Shown: one piece after another, positions 1 to 5,103 of the stretch
How the letters are laid out: each line of letters starts with the position of its first letter
Numbering within the stretch: position 1 is the stretch's first letter
DNA from: Patescibacteria group bacterium
GTDB taxonomy: Bacteria > Patescibacteriota > Doudnabacteria > UBA920 > 2-01-FULL-50-11
Length of the DNA stretch: 5,113 bases
Direction of reading: 5' to 3'
NCBI GenBank assembly: GCA_023485925.1
Contig: JAMDAJ010000002.1
Coordinates: 1 to 5,113, forward strand
The notes under the pieces: generated by a model
Told to the model about the DNA's origin: nothing
Seen by the model: only the letters and a program-made list of their open reading frames with translations
Database searches by the model: none
Translations under genes and position numbers: made by a program

Positions 1-44
1 GGAGGTCTGAGCCGTCTAATAAGCGCTTACTGCTTTCCATGCGA

Positions 45-75
45 CCCCCCCATCCCCTCCTCAAGAGGAGGGGAA
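45..75 (-). repeat. Hairpin-forming repeat, family A, copy 1
   Basis: A run of seven C is followed by a perfect inverted repeat, CCCCTCCTC (54-62) and GAGGAGGGG (65-73), separated by only AA. Read on the minus strand the order is TTCCCCTCCTC, tiny loop, GAGGAGGGG, AT, then a G run. The same architecture recurs at 1670-1710 on the plus strand, so this is a repeat family and not a chance palindrome. There is no T run on the minus-strand exit side, so it does not look like a standard intrinsic terminator for the gene at 124-768. From general knowledge, such GC-rich palindromes resemble REP-like intergenic repeats; their mobility is inference. Confidence 0.6.
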
Positions 76-123
76 ACGGACTGCTAGCCTCTTTTGTGAA
101 AAAACGCTAAATCGCTTCACGAA

Positions 124-768
124 TTACTTCCCCTCCGGGGTCTGGCCCGCCTGTTTATGCAACCGCTCGGCCAACTCGGCGGCCTCTACGTGGCCGGGAG
201 CCCCGGAAATCATTTTTTTCAGCTGCTCAATCGGCGCGCCGGGACCGGCGCGCTTGGCCGCGAGCGAACTCATATTATCCAAAGCGACCGGCGAACCGCT
301 CCCCGCCTCCGGAGTCTGCGCGAGCGCGATGCCGGAGTCCGGCTGTATTGCCGCTAAATCCACCTTTGGCATTACCGGCTCCGCCCGTGCGACAGCCGAT
401 TCAACTCTCTTTCGCCAACCGAGAATGTGTTCCAGATTGTCTTTTTGCCCGGGTGTTAGATCGGGCGATAATTTCTTTACCAATTTCAAATATTTTCCTT
501 CCACCAAAAAATCCGTGACCTGTTCTTGGGTCAACCCGCCCGGAAGTTCGCGCAAAACGCCGTAAGTGCCCCACTCCGGCTTGCCGTCTGCGCCGTCAAA
601 ATACATTCCCAAAAACGCGTCGCCGTGTTTGCGGGTTTCACAGCCGGCCAGGTCCTCTCCTGGCGCCAATTCGGGTTTTGCGCCTGCCGCAAAATCCTTC
701 CCGACTTCTTGGGCTGAAATTTCCGAAGGCCGTACCCGTTTATCTTTTCCTTCTAAAACAACTACCAT
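124..768 (-). CDS. Hypothetical protein, 214 residues, Ala/Pro/Gly-rich C-terminal part
   Basis: I do not recognise this protein. It opens with a short hydrophobic strand (MVVVLEGKDKR) that is not a signal peptide, and I see no membrane segment. Residues about 45-125 look like a folded core, with an aromatic patch (MYFDG, EWGTYG), a stretch GLTQEQVTDFLVEGKYLKLVKK, and a helical run ending GWRKRVESAV. Residues about 128-185 are rich in Ala, Pro and Gly and probably flexible, followed by a final amphipathic helix (VEAAELAERLHKQ). There is one cysteine (residue 43). The ATG at 768 is the only conventional start in this frame after the upstream in-frame stop. It lacks a clear Shine-Dalgarno; GAGG lies about 25 bases upstream, too far. 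The gene is transcribed divergently from the phosphatidyltransferase gene. The strong promoter at 834-862 and the long open frame support a real gene; its function is unknown. Confidence 0.8.
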   Translation of the reverse strand: MVVVLEGKDKRVRPSEISAQEVGKDFAAGAKPELAPGEDLAGCETRKHGDAFLGMYFDGADGKPEWGTYGVLRELPGGLTQEQVTDFLVEGKYLKLVKKLSPDLTPGQKDNLEHILGWRKRVESAVARAEPVMPKVDLAAIQPDSGIALAQTPEAGSGSPVALDNMSSLAAKRAGPGAPIEQLKKMISGAPGHVEAAELAERLHKQAGQTPEGK

Positions 769-833
769 AGAAAAACGTTTAAAATGAGCTACCTCGCAGC
801 AGGCAGTGTAGTCAAGGTGTAGAATCTATGCAT

Positions 834-862
834 ATTATACCCAAAGTTAGATTTTTTGTCAA
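834..862 (-). promoter_or_regulatory. Sigma70-type promoter of the 124-768 gene
   Basis: On the minus strand, TTGACA (857-862) and TATAAT (834-839) both match the housekeeping consensus exactly and are separated by the ideal 17 bases. Transcription should start near 827, giving a leader of about 60 bases before the ATG at 768. This is the best promoter in the window and suggests strong expression of the unrecognised gene. Confidence 0.8.
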
Positions 863-940
863 ACATATTCTCTCCGCTGATATTTCTGCGCCTTTCACTG
901 TGATTACAAAACACAAGCTTTTCAAATACAGCACCTCAAT

Positions 941-954
941 TATACGACCGTATA
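941..954. promoter_or_regulatory. Inverted repeat TATACG-AC-CGTATA, candidate operator
   Basis: This is a perfect 6+2+6 palindrome lying immediately upstream of the -35 region of the promoter at 956-986. Its size and dyad symmetry are typical of a dimeric regulator site, and its position would allow activation or repression of the phosphatidyltransferase gene. No regulator is encoded nearby, so the role is inference. Confidence 0.35.
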
Positions 955-955
955 T

Positions 956-986
956 TTGATATGTCAGCGCTCATCTGTGCTATAAT
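956..986 (+). promoter_or_regulatory. Extended -10 promoter of the phosphatidyltransferase gene
   Basis: The -10 box TATAAT (981-986) is a perfect match and is preceded by TGC, forming an extended -10 element. The best -35 candidate is TTGATA (956-961), with a long 19-base spacer, which the extended -10 could compensate. The predicted start near 993 leaves a leader of about 20 bases that contains GGAGG (1004-1008). Confidence 0.75.
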
Positions 987-1013
987 GGGTCGGCGTATAA
1001 ACTGGAGGACATG

Positions 1014-1613
1014 ATGAACGTCACTATGGCCACCGACGTTATTATGAAACGGCCGACGAAAGTTTTTGAGTTCGCTAGCCAGCTTTTCTACAATGCCATC
1101 CGCGCCATCGCCAGGCCCGCCGCCTGGCTGTGCTACGGGCTGGACATCAGCTCCAACCTTATCACCTGCACGCGCTTTATGAGCCCGTTGGTCTTCCTCT
1201 GGCTGGCGATGGACAGCGCACCGCTGTGGCAGTACCTCGTCGCCGTCGCGTTCTTCGGCTACACCGACGCGGTGGACGGCGTACTCGCCGGCCCGAACTT
1301 TGAGGACAAGCCGCAAAATGACGGTGGCGCGATGCTGGACCCTCTGGCCGACAAGTTTTTCGTAGTGAGCATCTATATGTACCACTACACCAACTTCCCC
1401 AAGCTCATCATCATTACGGCCGTGGGTGAGGTGCTGATCGCGGCTTTGGCCCTAAGCTTCATCGCCACCATCGGCAATACCGGAAAAATGCGGGCCAACA
1501 TGTGGGGTAAGGCTAAGCTATTTCTCGAGGTCGTGACCCTGGTCGTGGGCGTCTCCGTCATTTTCTTCTTGATGGGGTCGCTCTACTCCAAGGTCCGCAA
1601 AGTACTCCCCTAA
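1014..1613 (+). CDS. CDP-alcohol phosphatidyltransferase family membrane protein
   Basis: Members of this family join a CDP-activated lipid (usually CDP-diacylglycerol) to an alcohol in the inner membrane. PgsA, which makes phosphatidylglycerophosphate, is the best-known bacterial example. The family signature is visible as D85-x2-D88-G89-x2-A92, then G105-x3-D109-x3-D113 in GGAMLDPLADK. An upstream TRFMSPL matches the family's N-terminal TxxR...P block, and MWGKAK (about 163-168) matches its later GK.K block. Hydrophobic segments lie at about 49-66, 71-83, 115-123, 130-152 and 170-189; the length of 199 residues is normal. Oddly, the usual Arg after A92 is Gly93, and the loop to G105 is about three residues longer than usual. 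Start: GGAGG (1004-1008) sits 5 bases before the ATG at 1014 and only 2 before the ATG at 1011, so 1014 is preferred. The exact alcohol substrate cannot be told, so no symbol is given. Confidence 0.88.
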   Translation: MNVTMATDVIMKRPTKVFEFASQLFYNAIRAIARPAAWLCYGLDISSNLITCTRFMSPLVFLWLAMDSAPLWQYLVAVAFFGYTDAVDGVLAGPNFEDKPQNDGGAMLDPLADKFFVVSIYMYHYTNFPKLIIITAVGEVLIAALALSFIATIGNTGKMRANMWGKAKLFLEVVTLVVGVSVIFFLMGSLYSKVRKVLP

Positions 1614-1637
1614 AAGCGCTTCCGCGCTTCTTTTTTT
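1614..1637 (+). terminator. Intrinsic terminator after the phosphatidyltransferase gene
   Basis: AAGCGC (1614-1619), loop TTCC and GCGCTT (1624-1629) form a perfect 6-bp stem, followed by C and seven T (1631-1637). The stem starts at the base right after the TAA stop codon, so the gene ends as its own transcription unit before cysS. Confidence 0.85.
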
Positions 1638-1645
1638 CGCCGGAA

Positions 1646-1656
1646 TTTGATAAACT
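1646..1656 (+). promoter_or_regulatory. Probable extended -10 promoter of cysS
   Basis: TTTGATAAACT differs at one base from TTTGATATACT at the dnaB promoter (3607-3617). In both, TGA precedes the -10 hexamer (here TAAACT, 1651-1656), giving an extended -10. No good -35 is visible; the corresponding stretch overlaps the T run of the preceding terminator. The predicted start is near 1663, so the leader would consist almost entirely of the family A repeat. Confidence 0.5.
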
Positions 1657-1669
1657 GGCCTCATGCTTC

Positions 1670-1710
1670 TTCCCCTCCTCGCCCCGCTTGCGTGGAGAGG
1701 GTTAGGGGGG
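1670..1710 (+). repeat. Hairpin-forming repeat, family A, copy 2, forming the cysS leader
   Basis: TTCCCCTCCTC (1670-1680) is followed by an imperfect self-complementary core ending GGAGAGGG (1694-1701), then TTA and six G (1705-1710). This is the order seen in minus-strand copy 1 (45-75), but with a longer internal arm. The closing purine tract AGGGGGG (1704-1710) is 9 bases before the ATG at 1720 and is the only Shine-Dalgarno-like sequence for cysS. The C-rich first arm could pair with it and mask it. Confidence 0.6.
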
Positions 1711-1719
1711 CCAATGCTT

Positions 1720-3135
1720 ATGCTCCGACTCTACAATACCCTGTCGAAAAAACTCGAAGACTTTAAACCTCTCAAAGACAAGCACGTCGGCCTTTACACG
1801 TGCGGCCCCACGGTCTATAACTTTGCGCACATCGGCAACCTGCGCACGTATATCTTTGAGGACGCACTAAAGCGAGTTTTGACTTATCTCGGATACAAAG
1901 TCACCCACGCAATGAACATCACCGACGTGGGGCATTTAACTTCCGATGCGGACGAGGGCGAGGACAAAATGGAACTGGGTGCCAAACGCGAGGGCAAATC
2001 GCCGCTTGCCATCGCCAAGCGATACGAGCAGGCATTTTTTGCCGATCTTACAGCGCTTAACGTCCTGCCGCCGGACAAAATTTTACGCGCCACCGATTCC
2101 ATCAAAGAACAGCTCGAAATCATCAAGCTGCTTGAAAAGCGCGGTTTTACCTATCAGGATGAAGCCGCGATCTATTTCGACACATCCAAACTTTCCGACT
2201 ACGGCAAACTTTCCGGCCAAAAGCTTTCCGACAAAAAAACCGCGGCGCGCGCCGAAGTGGTGGTGGACGAAAAAAAACGAAACCCGACGGACTTTGTGCT
2301 GTGGTTTTTCCTCACCGGCCGCTATAAATCCCATGTCTTGCACTGGCCCTCACCTTGGGGCGAGGGCTTCCCCGGCTGGCACATCGAATGCTCGGCGATT
2401 TCCCGCAAATTGCTCGGCCAGCCGTTCGATATTCACACAGGAGGCGTAGACCACATCGGCACGCATCACACCAATGAAATCGCGCAAAGCGAGGCGGCGT
2501 TCGGCCTGCCGCTTGCCAACGTCTGGATGCACGGCGAATTTTTGCAGATCCAGAACAGCAAGATGGCCAAAAGCGCCGGGACTTTCATCACGCTTGCCGA
2601 CGTCATTGCCAAAAATTTTTCTCCCCTGGCCTACCGCTATCTGGCGCTCACCGCTCACTATCGCGCCAAACTCAACTTCACCTGGGAATCGCTTGCCGCG
2701 GCGCAAAACGCTTTGGACGAACTGTACGAAAAAATCGCCCAACTTTCCGGCACGCCATCGGTTGCGATGTGCGCAGATTACGCCCGGGTTTTTGAGCGAG
2801 AAATTTCAAACGACCTGGATATGCCGCGGGCGGCATCTTTGCTCTGGCGGCTGGTTAAATCGGACAATTCCGACAAGCTCAAGCTATCCACGCTCAAACG
2901 TTTTGACGAGGTCTTGAGCTTAAATCTATTGAAAGGCGCCGCGGCGATAAAAAAAATTCCCCGCGAAATCAAAAAGCTTGCCCACGATCGGGAAATGGCG
3001 CGCAAAAAGAGCGACTTTGCTTCCGCCGACGCCATTCGTAAAGAAATAGAGCTGGCCGGTTACACCGTCCGCGACACAACCGAAGGTTCGGTGATCCGCC
3101 CCTTGTCATTCCGGAAGCCACGAAGTGGGACGTAG
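1720..3135 (+). CDS. cysS: Cysteine--tRNA ligase (cysteinyl-tRNA synthetase)
   Basis: This class I synthetase charges tRNA-Cys with cysteine using ATP in the cytoplasm. The Rossmann domain carries the HIGH motif as HIGN (37-40) and the KMSKS loop as KMAKS (281-285). The zinc ligands expected from the E. coli enzyme are present: C28 (TCGPTVY), C224 (GWHIECSA), H249 and E253 (HHTNEIAQSE). The block WPSPWGEGFPGWHIEC is typical of CysRS. A helical anticodon-binding region follows, ending in the usual ADAIRKEIELAGYTVRDT block. At 471 residues it is close to the 461 of E. coli. The frame is open from an ATG at 1663, but those extra 19 residues are translated repeat. MLRLYNTL at 1720 aligns with the normal start MLKIFNTL, and AGGGGGG lies 9 bases upstream; 1714 is an alternative. 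The last nine residues (463-471) and the TAG stop come from the family B repeat. Confidence 0.96.
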   Translation: MLRLYNTLSKKLEDFKPLKDKHVGLYTCGPTVYNFAHIGNLRTYIFEDALKRVLTYLGYKVTHAMNITDVGHLTSDADEGEDKMELGAKREGKSPLAIAKRYEQAFFADLTALNVLPPDKILRATDSIKEQLEIIKLLEKRGFTYQDEAAIYFDTSKLSDYGKLSGQKLSDKKTAARAEVVVDEKKRNPTDFVLWFFLTGRYKSHVLHWPSPWGEGFPGWHIECSAISRKLLGQPFDIHTGGVDHIGTHHTNEIAQSEAAFGLPLANVWMHGEFLQIQNSKMAKSAGTFITLADVIAKNFSPLAYRYLALTAHYRAKLNFTWESLAAAQNALDELYEKIAQLSGTPSVAMCADYARVFEREISNDLDMPRAASLLWRLVKSDNSDKLKLSTLKRFDEVLSLNLLKGAAAIKKIPREIKKLAHDREMARKKSDFASADAIRKEIELAGYTVRDTTEGSVIRPLSFRKPRSGT

Positions 3136-3148
3136 GGCTATCCGGAAT
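3108..3148 (+). repeat. Inverted-repeat element, family B, overlapping the 3' end of cysS
   Basis: ATTCCGGA (3108-3115) and TCCGGAAT (3141-3148) are perfect 8-bp inverted arms. They are extended inward by AGCC (3116-3119) with GGCT (3136-3139), leaving one bulged A. Inside is a small CCAC-GAA-GTGG hairpin. The whole can fold as a long hairpin. The element begins inside the cysS frame and contributes its last nine sense codons and its TAG. From memory it resembles short dispersed ATTCCGG palindromes common in bacterial intergenic DNA; only one copy is in this window. Confidence 0.6.
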
Positions 3149-3150
3149 CT

Positions 3151-3193
3151 AAAAAAAGAGCCCGACCGAGTTTAGCGCTCGGCAGGACTTTTT
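3151..3193. terminator. Bidirectional terminator between cysS and the small minus-strand gene
   Basis: CCGAG (3166-3170) and CTCGG (3178-3182) form the top of a stem with a 7-base loop. The stem continues outward with mismatches through CC/GG (3162-3163 with 3185-3186) and AG/CT. Seven A (3151-3157) lie on the left, read as seven U on the minus strand, and five T (3189-3193) lie on the right. One outer mismatch becomes a G-U pair in minus-strand RNA, so termination should be stronger in that direction. Confidence 0.75.
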
Positions 3194-3205
3194 GTTGAAA
3201 TGGCA

Positions 3206-3340
3206 CTAGGCGAGGAATCTTTCGATGTGTTCGAGGTCGAGCGGCCGGAGTGTGTGGCGGCGCGATTTCGTCCGAGGACGCATTCCCATACTCATTCTCA
3301 CGAACGCAGCATGGATTCTGACGAACAGATTGCGAATCAT
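3206..3340 (-). CDS. Small basic hypothetical protein, 44 residues
   Basis: I do not recognise this peptide. It has nine Arg, one Lys and three His against three acidic residues. An amphipathic N-terminal part carries a 7-residue tandem repeat (FVRIHAA then FVRMSMG), followed by a basic middle (MRPRTKSRRHTLR) and an acidic tail (LDLEHIERFLA). Such charge suggests nucleic-acid or membrane contact, which is inference. Support for a gene is its complete signal set: GGAGG (complement of 3346-3350) 5 bases before the ATG, an in-frame TGA 27 bases upstream that fixes the start, a near-consensus promoter (3367-3395), and a U-run terminator about 13-55 bases beyond the stop. About 40% of its codons end in C, like the neighbouring genes. 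It converges on cysS. The alternative is a non-coding RNA of about 200 bases between the same promoter and terminator, with the frame fortuitous. Confidence 0.5.
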   Translation of the reverse strand: MIRNLFVRIHAAFVRMSMGMRPRTKSRRHTLRPLDLEHIERFLA

Positions 3341-3366
3341 GAGGACCTCCCAGAGAATTTGAGGTC

Positions 3367-3395
3367 ATTCTATTTCGACCGCCCGTTGCCGTCAA
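3367..3395 (-). promoter_or_regulatory. Sigma70-type promoter of the small gene
   Basis: On the minus strand, TTGACG (3390-3395) and TAGAAT (3367-3372) each match consensus at five of six positions, with an exact 17-base spacer. Transcription should start near 3360, leaving a leader of about 20 bases that contains the GGAGG ribosome binding site. Confidence 0.65.
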
Positions 3396-3446
3396 GCGCG
3401 TTTTTGACCGGCCATCCCTGAAAACCGCCGTCTTTAAAATTCACGA

Positions 3447-3571
3447 AATTTCCGCATAAATCCGTTTTCTTTAAGCTCCGGCTGACTGTATCCCAAAATA
3501 TCCCCCGTTTATCCCCGTCTTATGAACGCCAAAAAAAATCTTCAAAATATCCCGTTTTTTTATGCGAAATT
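3447..3571. promoter_or_regulatory. AT-rich segment with four TATCCC boxes framed by an inverted repeat
   Basis: TATCCC occurs at 3489, 3499, 3510 and 3548. The first three are spaced 10 and 11 bases, about one helical turn, so they face the same side of the DNA. Two copies sit in the longer direct repeat AAAATATCCC. The group is framed by AATTTCCGCATAAA (3447-3460) and TTTATGCGAAATT (3559-3571), which are reverse complements apart from one extra base. TTATCCCCG (3509-3517) matches seven of nine positions of the DnaA box TTATCCACA. The segment lies just upstream of the dnaB promoter. A regulatory or replication-related protein-binding site is inferred, not shown. No convincing reading frame is seen between 3396 and 3649. 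Confidence 0.4.
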
Positions 3572-3587
3572 CGATCCTTTTATTGCC

Positions 3588-3617
3588 TTGTCGGAAGCTG
3601 AAACTCTTTGATATACT
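3588..3617 (+). promoter_or_regulatory. Promoter of dnaB
   Basis: TTGTCG (3588-3593) and TATACT (3612-3617) are separated by 18 bases, and TGA just before the -10 makes it an extended -10. Transcription should start near 3624, giving a leader of about 26 bases. No Shine-Dalgarno is visible in that leader (it ends in CCCAAAA before the ATG). Confidence 0.65.
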
Positions 3618-3649
3618 AAAGTGCAAGTGATATCCTTCTGAACCCAAAA

Positions 3650-5050
3650 ATGGCTGAAAATATAATGCAAAACCTCAACATACGCGTCCCGCCCCAAAAT
3701 CTCGAAGCCGAACAGTCGGTCTTGGGCGGTTTGATGCTGGATAAAGAGGCCATCACCAAGGTTGCCGACACGCTTTCGCCCGAGGATTTTTACGACAGCC
3801 GCCACTCCCAGATCTACGAGACCATGCTGGAGCTTTACGAGGCGCGAAGCAGCATCGACATCCTGACGGTCTCCAACCGTCTGGAAGAAAAAAAACAGCT
3901 GGAAGGCGGCGGCGGCGCCACCTACCTCACCGAGCTCGTCAACGCCGTGCCCACGGCGTCACATATCGTCCATTACGCCAACATTGTGCGACGCAAAGGC
4001 ACTTTGCGAAAACTTATCTCCGCCGCCAATGAGATCAATGTCCTGGGTTTTCACGAAGAAGAAGATCTGGAACTACTGCTCGACCAAGCCGAACAACGGC
4101 TGTTCTCCGTTTCCCAAAAATACTTCAAACAGAACTTCGTTTCGATAAGCGACGTACTACACGAAACCTTCGAGCGCATCGACGAACTGCACCGCGAACG
4201 CGGCAAACTCCGCGGCATTTCCACGGGCTACGCCGACCTCGATTCCCTGCTCGGCGGACTGCAGCGTTCCGATCTGGTGATTCTGGCGGCGCGGCCTTCC
4301 ATGGGCAAAACTTCACTGGCTTTAGACATCGCCCGTTCCGTCGCCGTCAAGAACAAGGTTCCAGTAGCGATGTTCTCGTTGGAAATGAGCAAGGACCAGC
4401 TGGTGGACCGGCTGCTCGCTTCCGAAGCCGGGGTGAGTTTATGGAAGATGCGTACCGGCCGGCTATCAGACGACGGCGAGAACAACGATTTTGAGCGTAT
4501 CGGACACGCCATGGGCCGGCTTTCGGAAGCACCCATCTTCATCGACGATTCCGCTGCGGCCAACGTTATGGAAATCCGCACCAAAGCAAGACGCCTCAAA
4601 GCCGAACACGATTTAGGTCTCATTGTGGTGGACTATTTACAGCTGATGGAAAGCCGCGGCCAGCAGGATAACCGCGTGCAGGAAGTTTCCGAAATCTCCC
4701 GCGCGCTAAAATCGTTAGCCCGCGAACTCAACGTGCCGGTACTGGCGCTGTCGCAGCTTTCCCGCAAAGTGGAAGAACGCCGGCCGCAAATCCCGCAATT
4801 AGCCGACCTGCGCGAGTCCGGTTCCATCGAGCAGGACGCCGACGTGGTGATGTTCATCTACCGTGAAGAAATGTACCGCGGCCGCGATTCCCAACGCCCC
4901 CACATCGCCCAGATAATGATCAAAAAACACCGCAACGGCCCCACCGGCGACGTGGAATTATTCTTTGACCACGACCTGGTCACCTTCAAAAACCTAGATA
5001 AACAACAGCAGCGGCCGGCGGAAGATATCGTGGTGGAACAGATAGAATAA
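3650..5050 (+). CDS. dnaB: Replicative DNA helicase DnaB
   Basis: DnaB is the hexameric ATP-driven helicase that unwinds DNA at the replication fork and interacts with primase. The N-terminal domain begins with the family hallmark PPQNLEAEQSVLGGLMLD (about 14-31) and runs to about residue 115. A linker region follows, then the RecA-like motor from GISTGYADLDSLLGG (189-203). Catalytic elements are complete: Walker A ARPSMGKTS (214-222, K220), the catalytic glutamate E245 in FSLEM, Walker B VVDYLQL (D328), the sensor glutamine Q369 in LSQLSR, the DLRESGSIEQDAD block (386-398), and K426 with arginine finger R428 in KKHRNGPTG. Its 466 residues match the E. coli length (471). There is no intein or frameshift. 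The ATG at 3650 is used; an in-frame ATG at 3665 is an alternative, and neither has a Shine-Dalgarno. It has its own promoter. Confidence 0.97.
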   Translation: MAENIMQNLNIRVPPQNLEAEQSVLGGLMLDKEAITKVADTLSPEDFYDSRHSQIYETMLELYEARSSIDILTVSNRLEEKKQLEGGGGATYLTELVNAVPTASHIVHYANIVRRKGTLRKLISAANEINVLGFHEEEDLELLLDQAEQRLFSVSQKYFKQNFVSISDVLHETFERIDELHRERGKLRGISTGYADLDSLLGGLQRSDLVILAARPSMGKTSLALDIARSVAVKNKVPVAMFSLEMSKDQLVDRLLASEAGVSLWKMRTGRLSDDGENNDFERIGHAMGRLSEAPIFIDDSAAANVMEIRTKARRLKAEHDLGLIVVDYLQLMESRGQQDNRVQEVSEISRALKSLARELNVPVLALSQLSRKVEERRPQIPQLADLRESGSIEQDADVVMFIYREEMYRGRDSQRPHIAQIMIKKHRNGPTGDVELFFDHDLVTFKNLDKQQQRPAEDIVVEQIE

Positions 5051-5061
5051 TTGAAGAATGA

Positions 5062-5103
5062 CAAAATGTTACTCTTCGACCTCATGAAAAAACTAACATT
5101 TTG
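5062..5103. repeat. 10-bp inverted repeat downstream of dnaB
   Basis: CAAAATGTTA (5062-5071) and TAACATTTTG (5094-5103) are perfect reverse complements separated by 22 bases. The hairpin is AT-rich with a long loop and no T run after it, so it is not a typical intrinsic terminator. It might protect the dnaB transcript end or belong to an element cut by the window end at 5113. Confidence 0.45.

Noticed and set aside
96..120. GTGAA/TTCAC inverted repeat with an internal T run as a terminator for the 124-768 gene
   Set aside because: The 5-bp arms are AT-rich with a 15-base loop, and the T run lies inside the loop rather than after the stem.
936..1385. Minus-strand 149-codon frame opposite the phosphatidyltransferase gene
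   Set aside because: It is a shadow of a clear family member on the plus strand and has no promoter or ribosome binding site of its own.
1663..1719. N-terminal extension of cysS from the ATG at 1663
   Set aside because: The extra residues are translated repeat A. Homologous CysRS proteins begin at the position corresponding to 1720, and no Shine-Dalgarno precedes 1663.
2344..2370. GGCCCTCACC...GGGGCGAGGGC palindrome inside cysS as a further repeat copy
   Set aside because: It encodes the conserved CysRS block WPSPWGEG, so the coding constraint explains it.
3138..3395. Minus-strand 85-codon frame over the same spacer
   Set aside because: It runs through the terminator hairpin and part of the repeat, starts inside the -35 box of the small-gene promoter, and has no ribosome binding site.
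3200..3421. Plus-strand 73-codon frame in the cysS-dnaB spacer
   Set aside because: It has no ribosome binding site or promoter and starts just beyond the terminator. Its G-rich first codon positions are the mirror of C-ending third positions in the better supported minus-strand small gene.
3419..3601. Read-through of TGA at 3419 as a sense codon (alternative genetic code)
   Set aside because: Although the frame stays free of TAA and TAG to 3601, that stretch is AT-rich spacer DNA. The known genes contain no in-frame TGA and encode Trp with TGG, so recoding is not supported.
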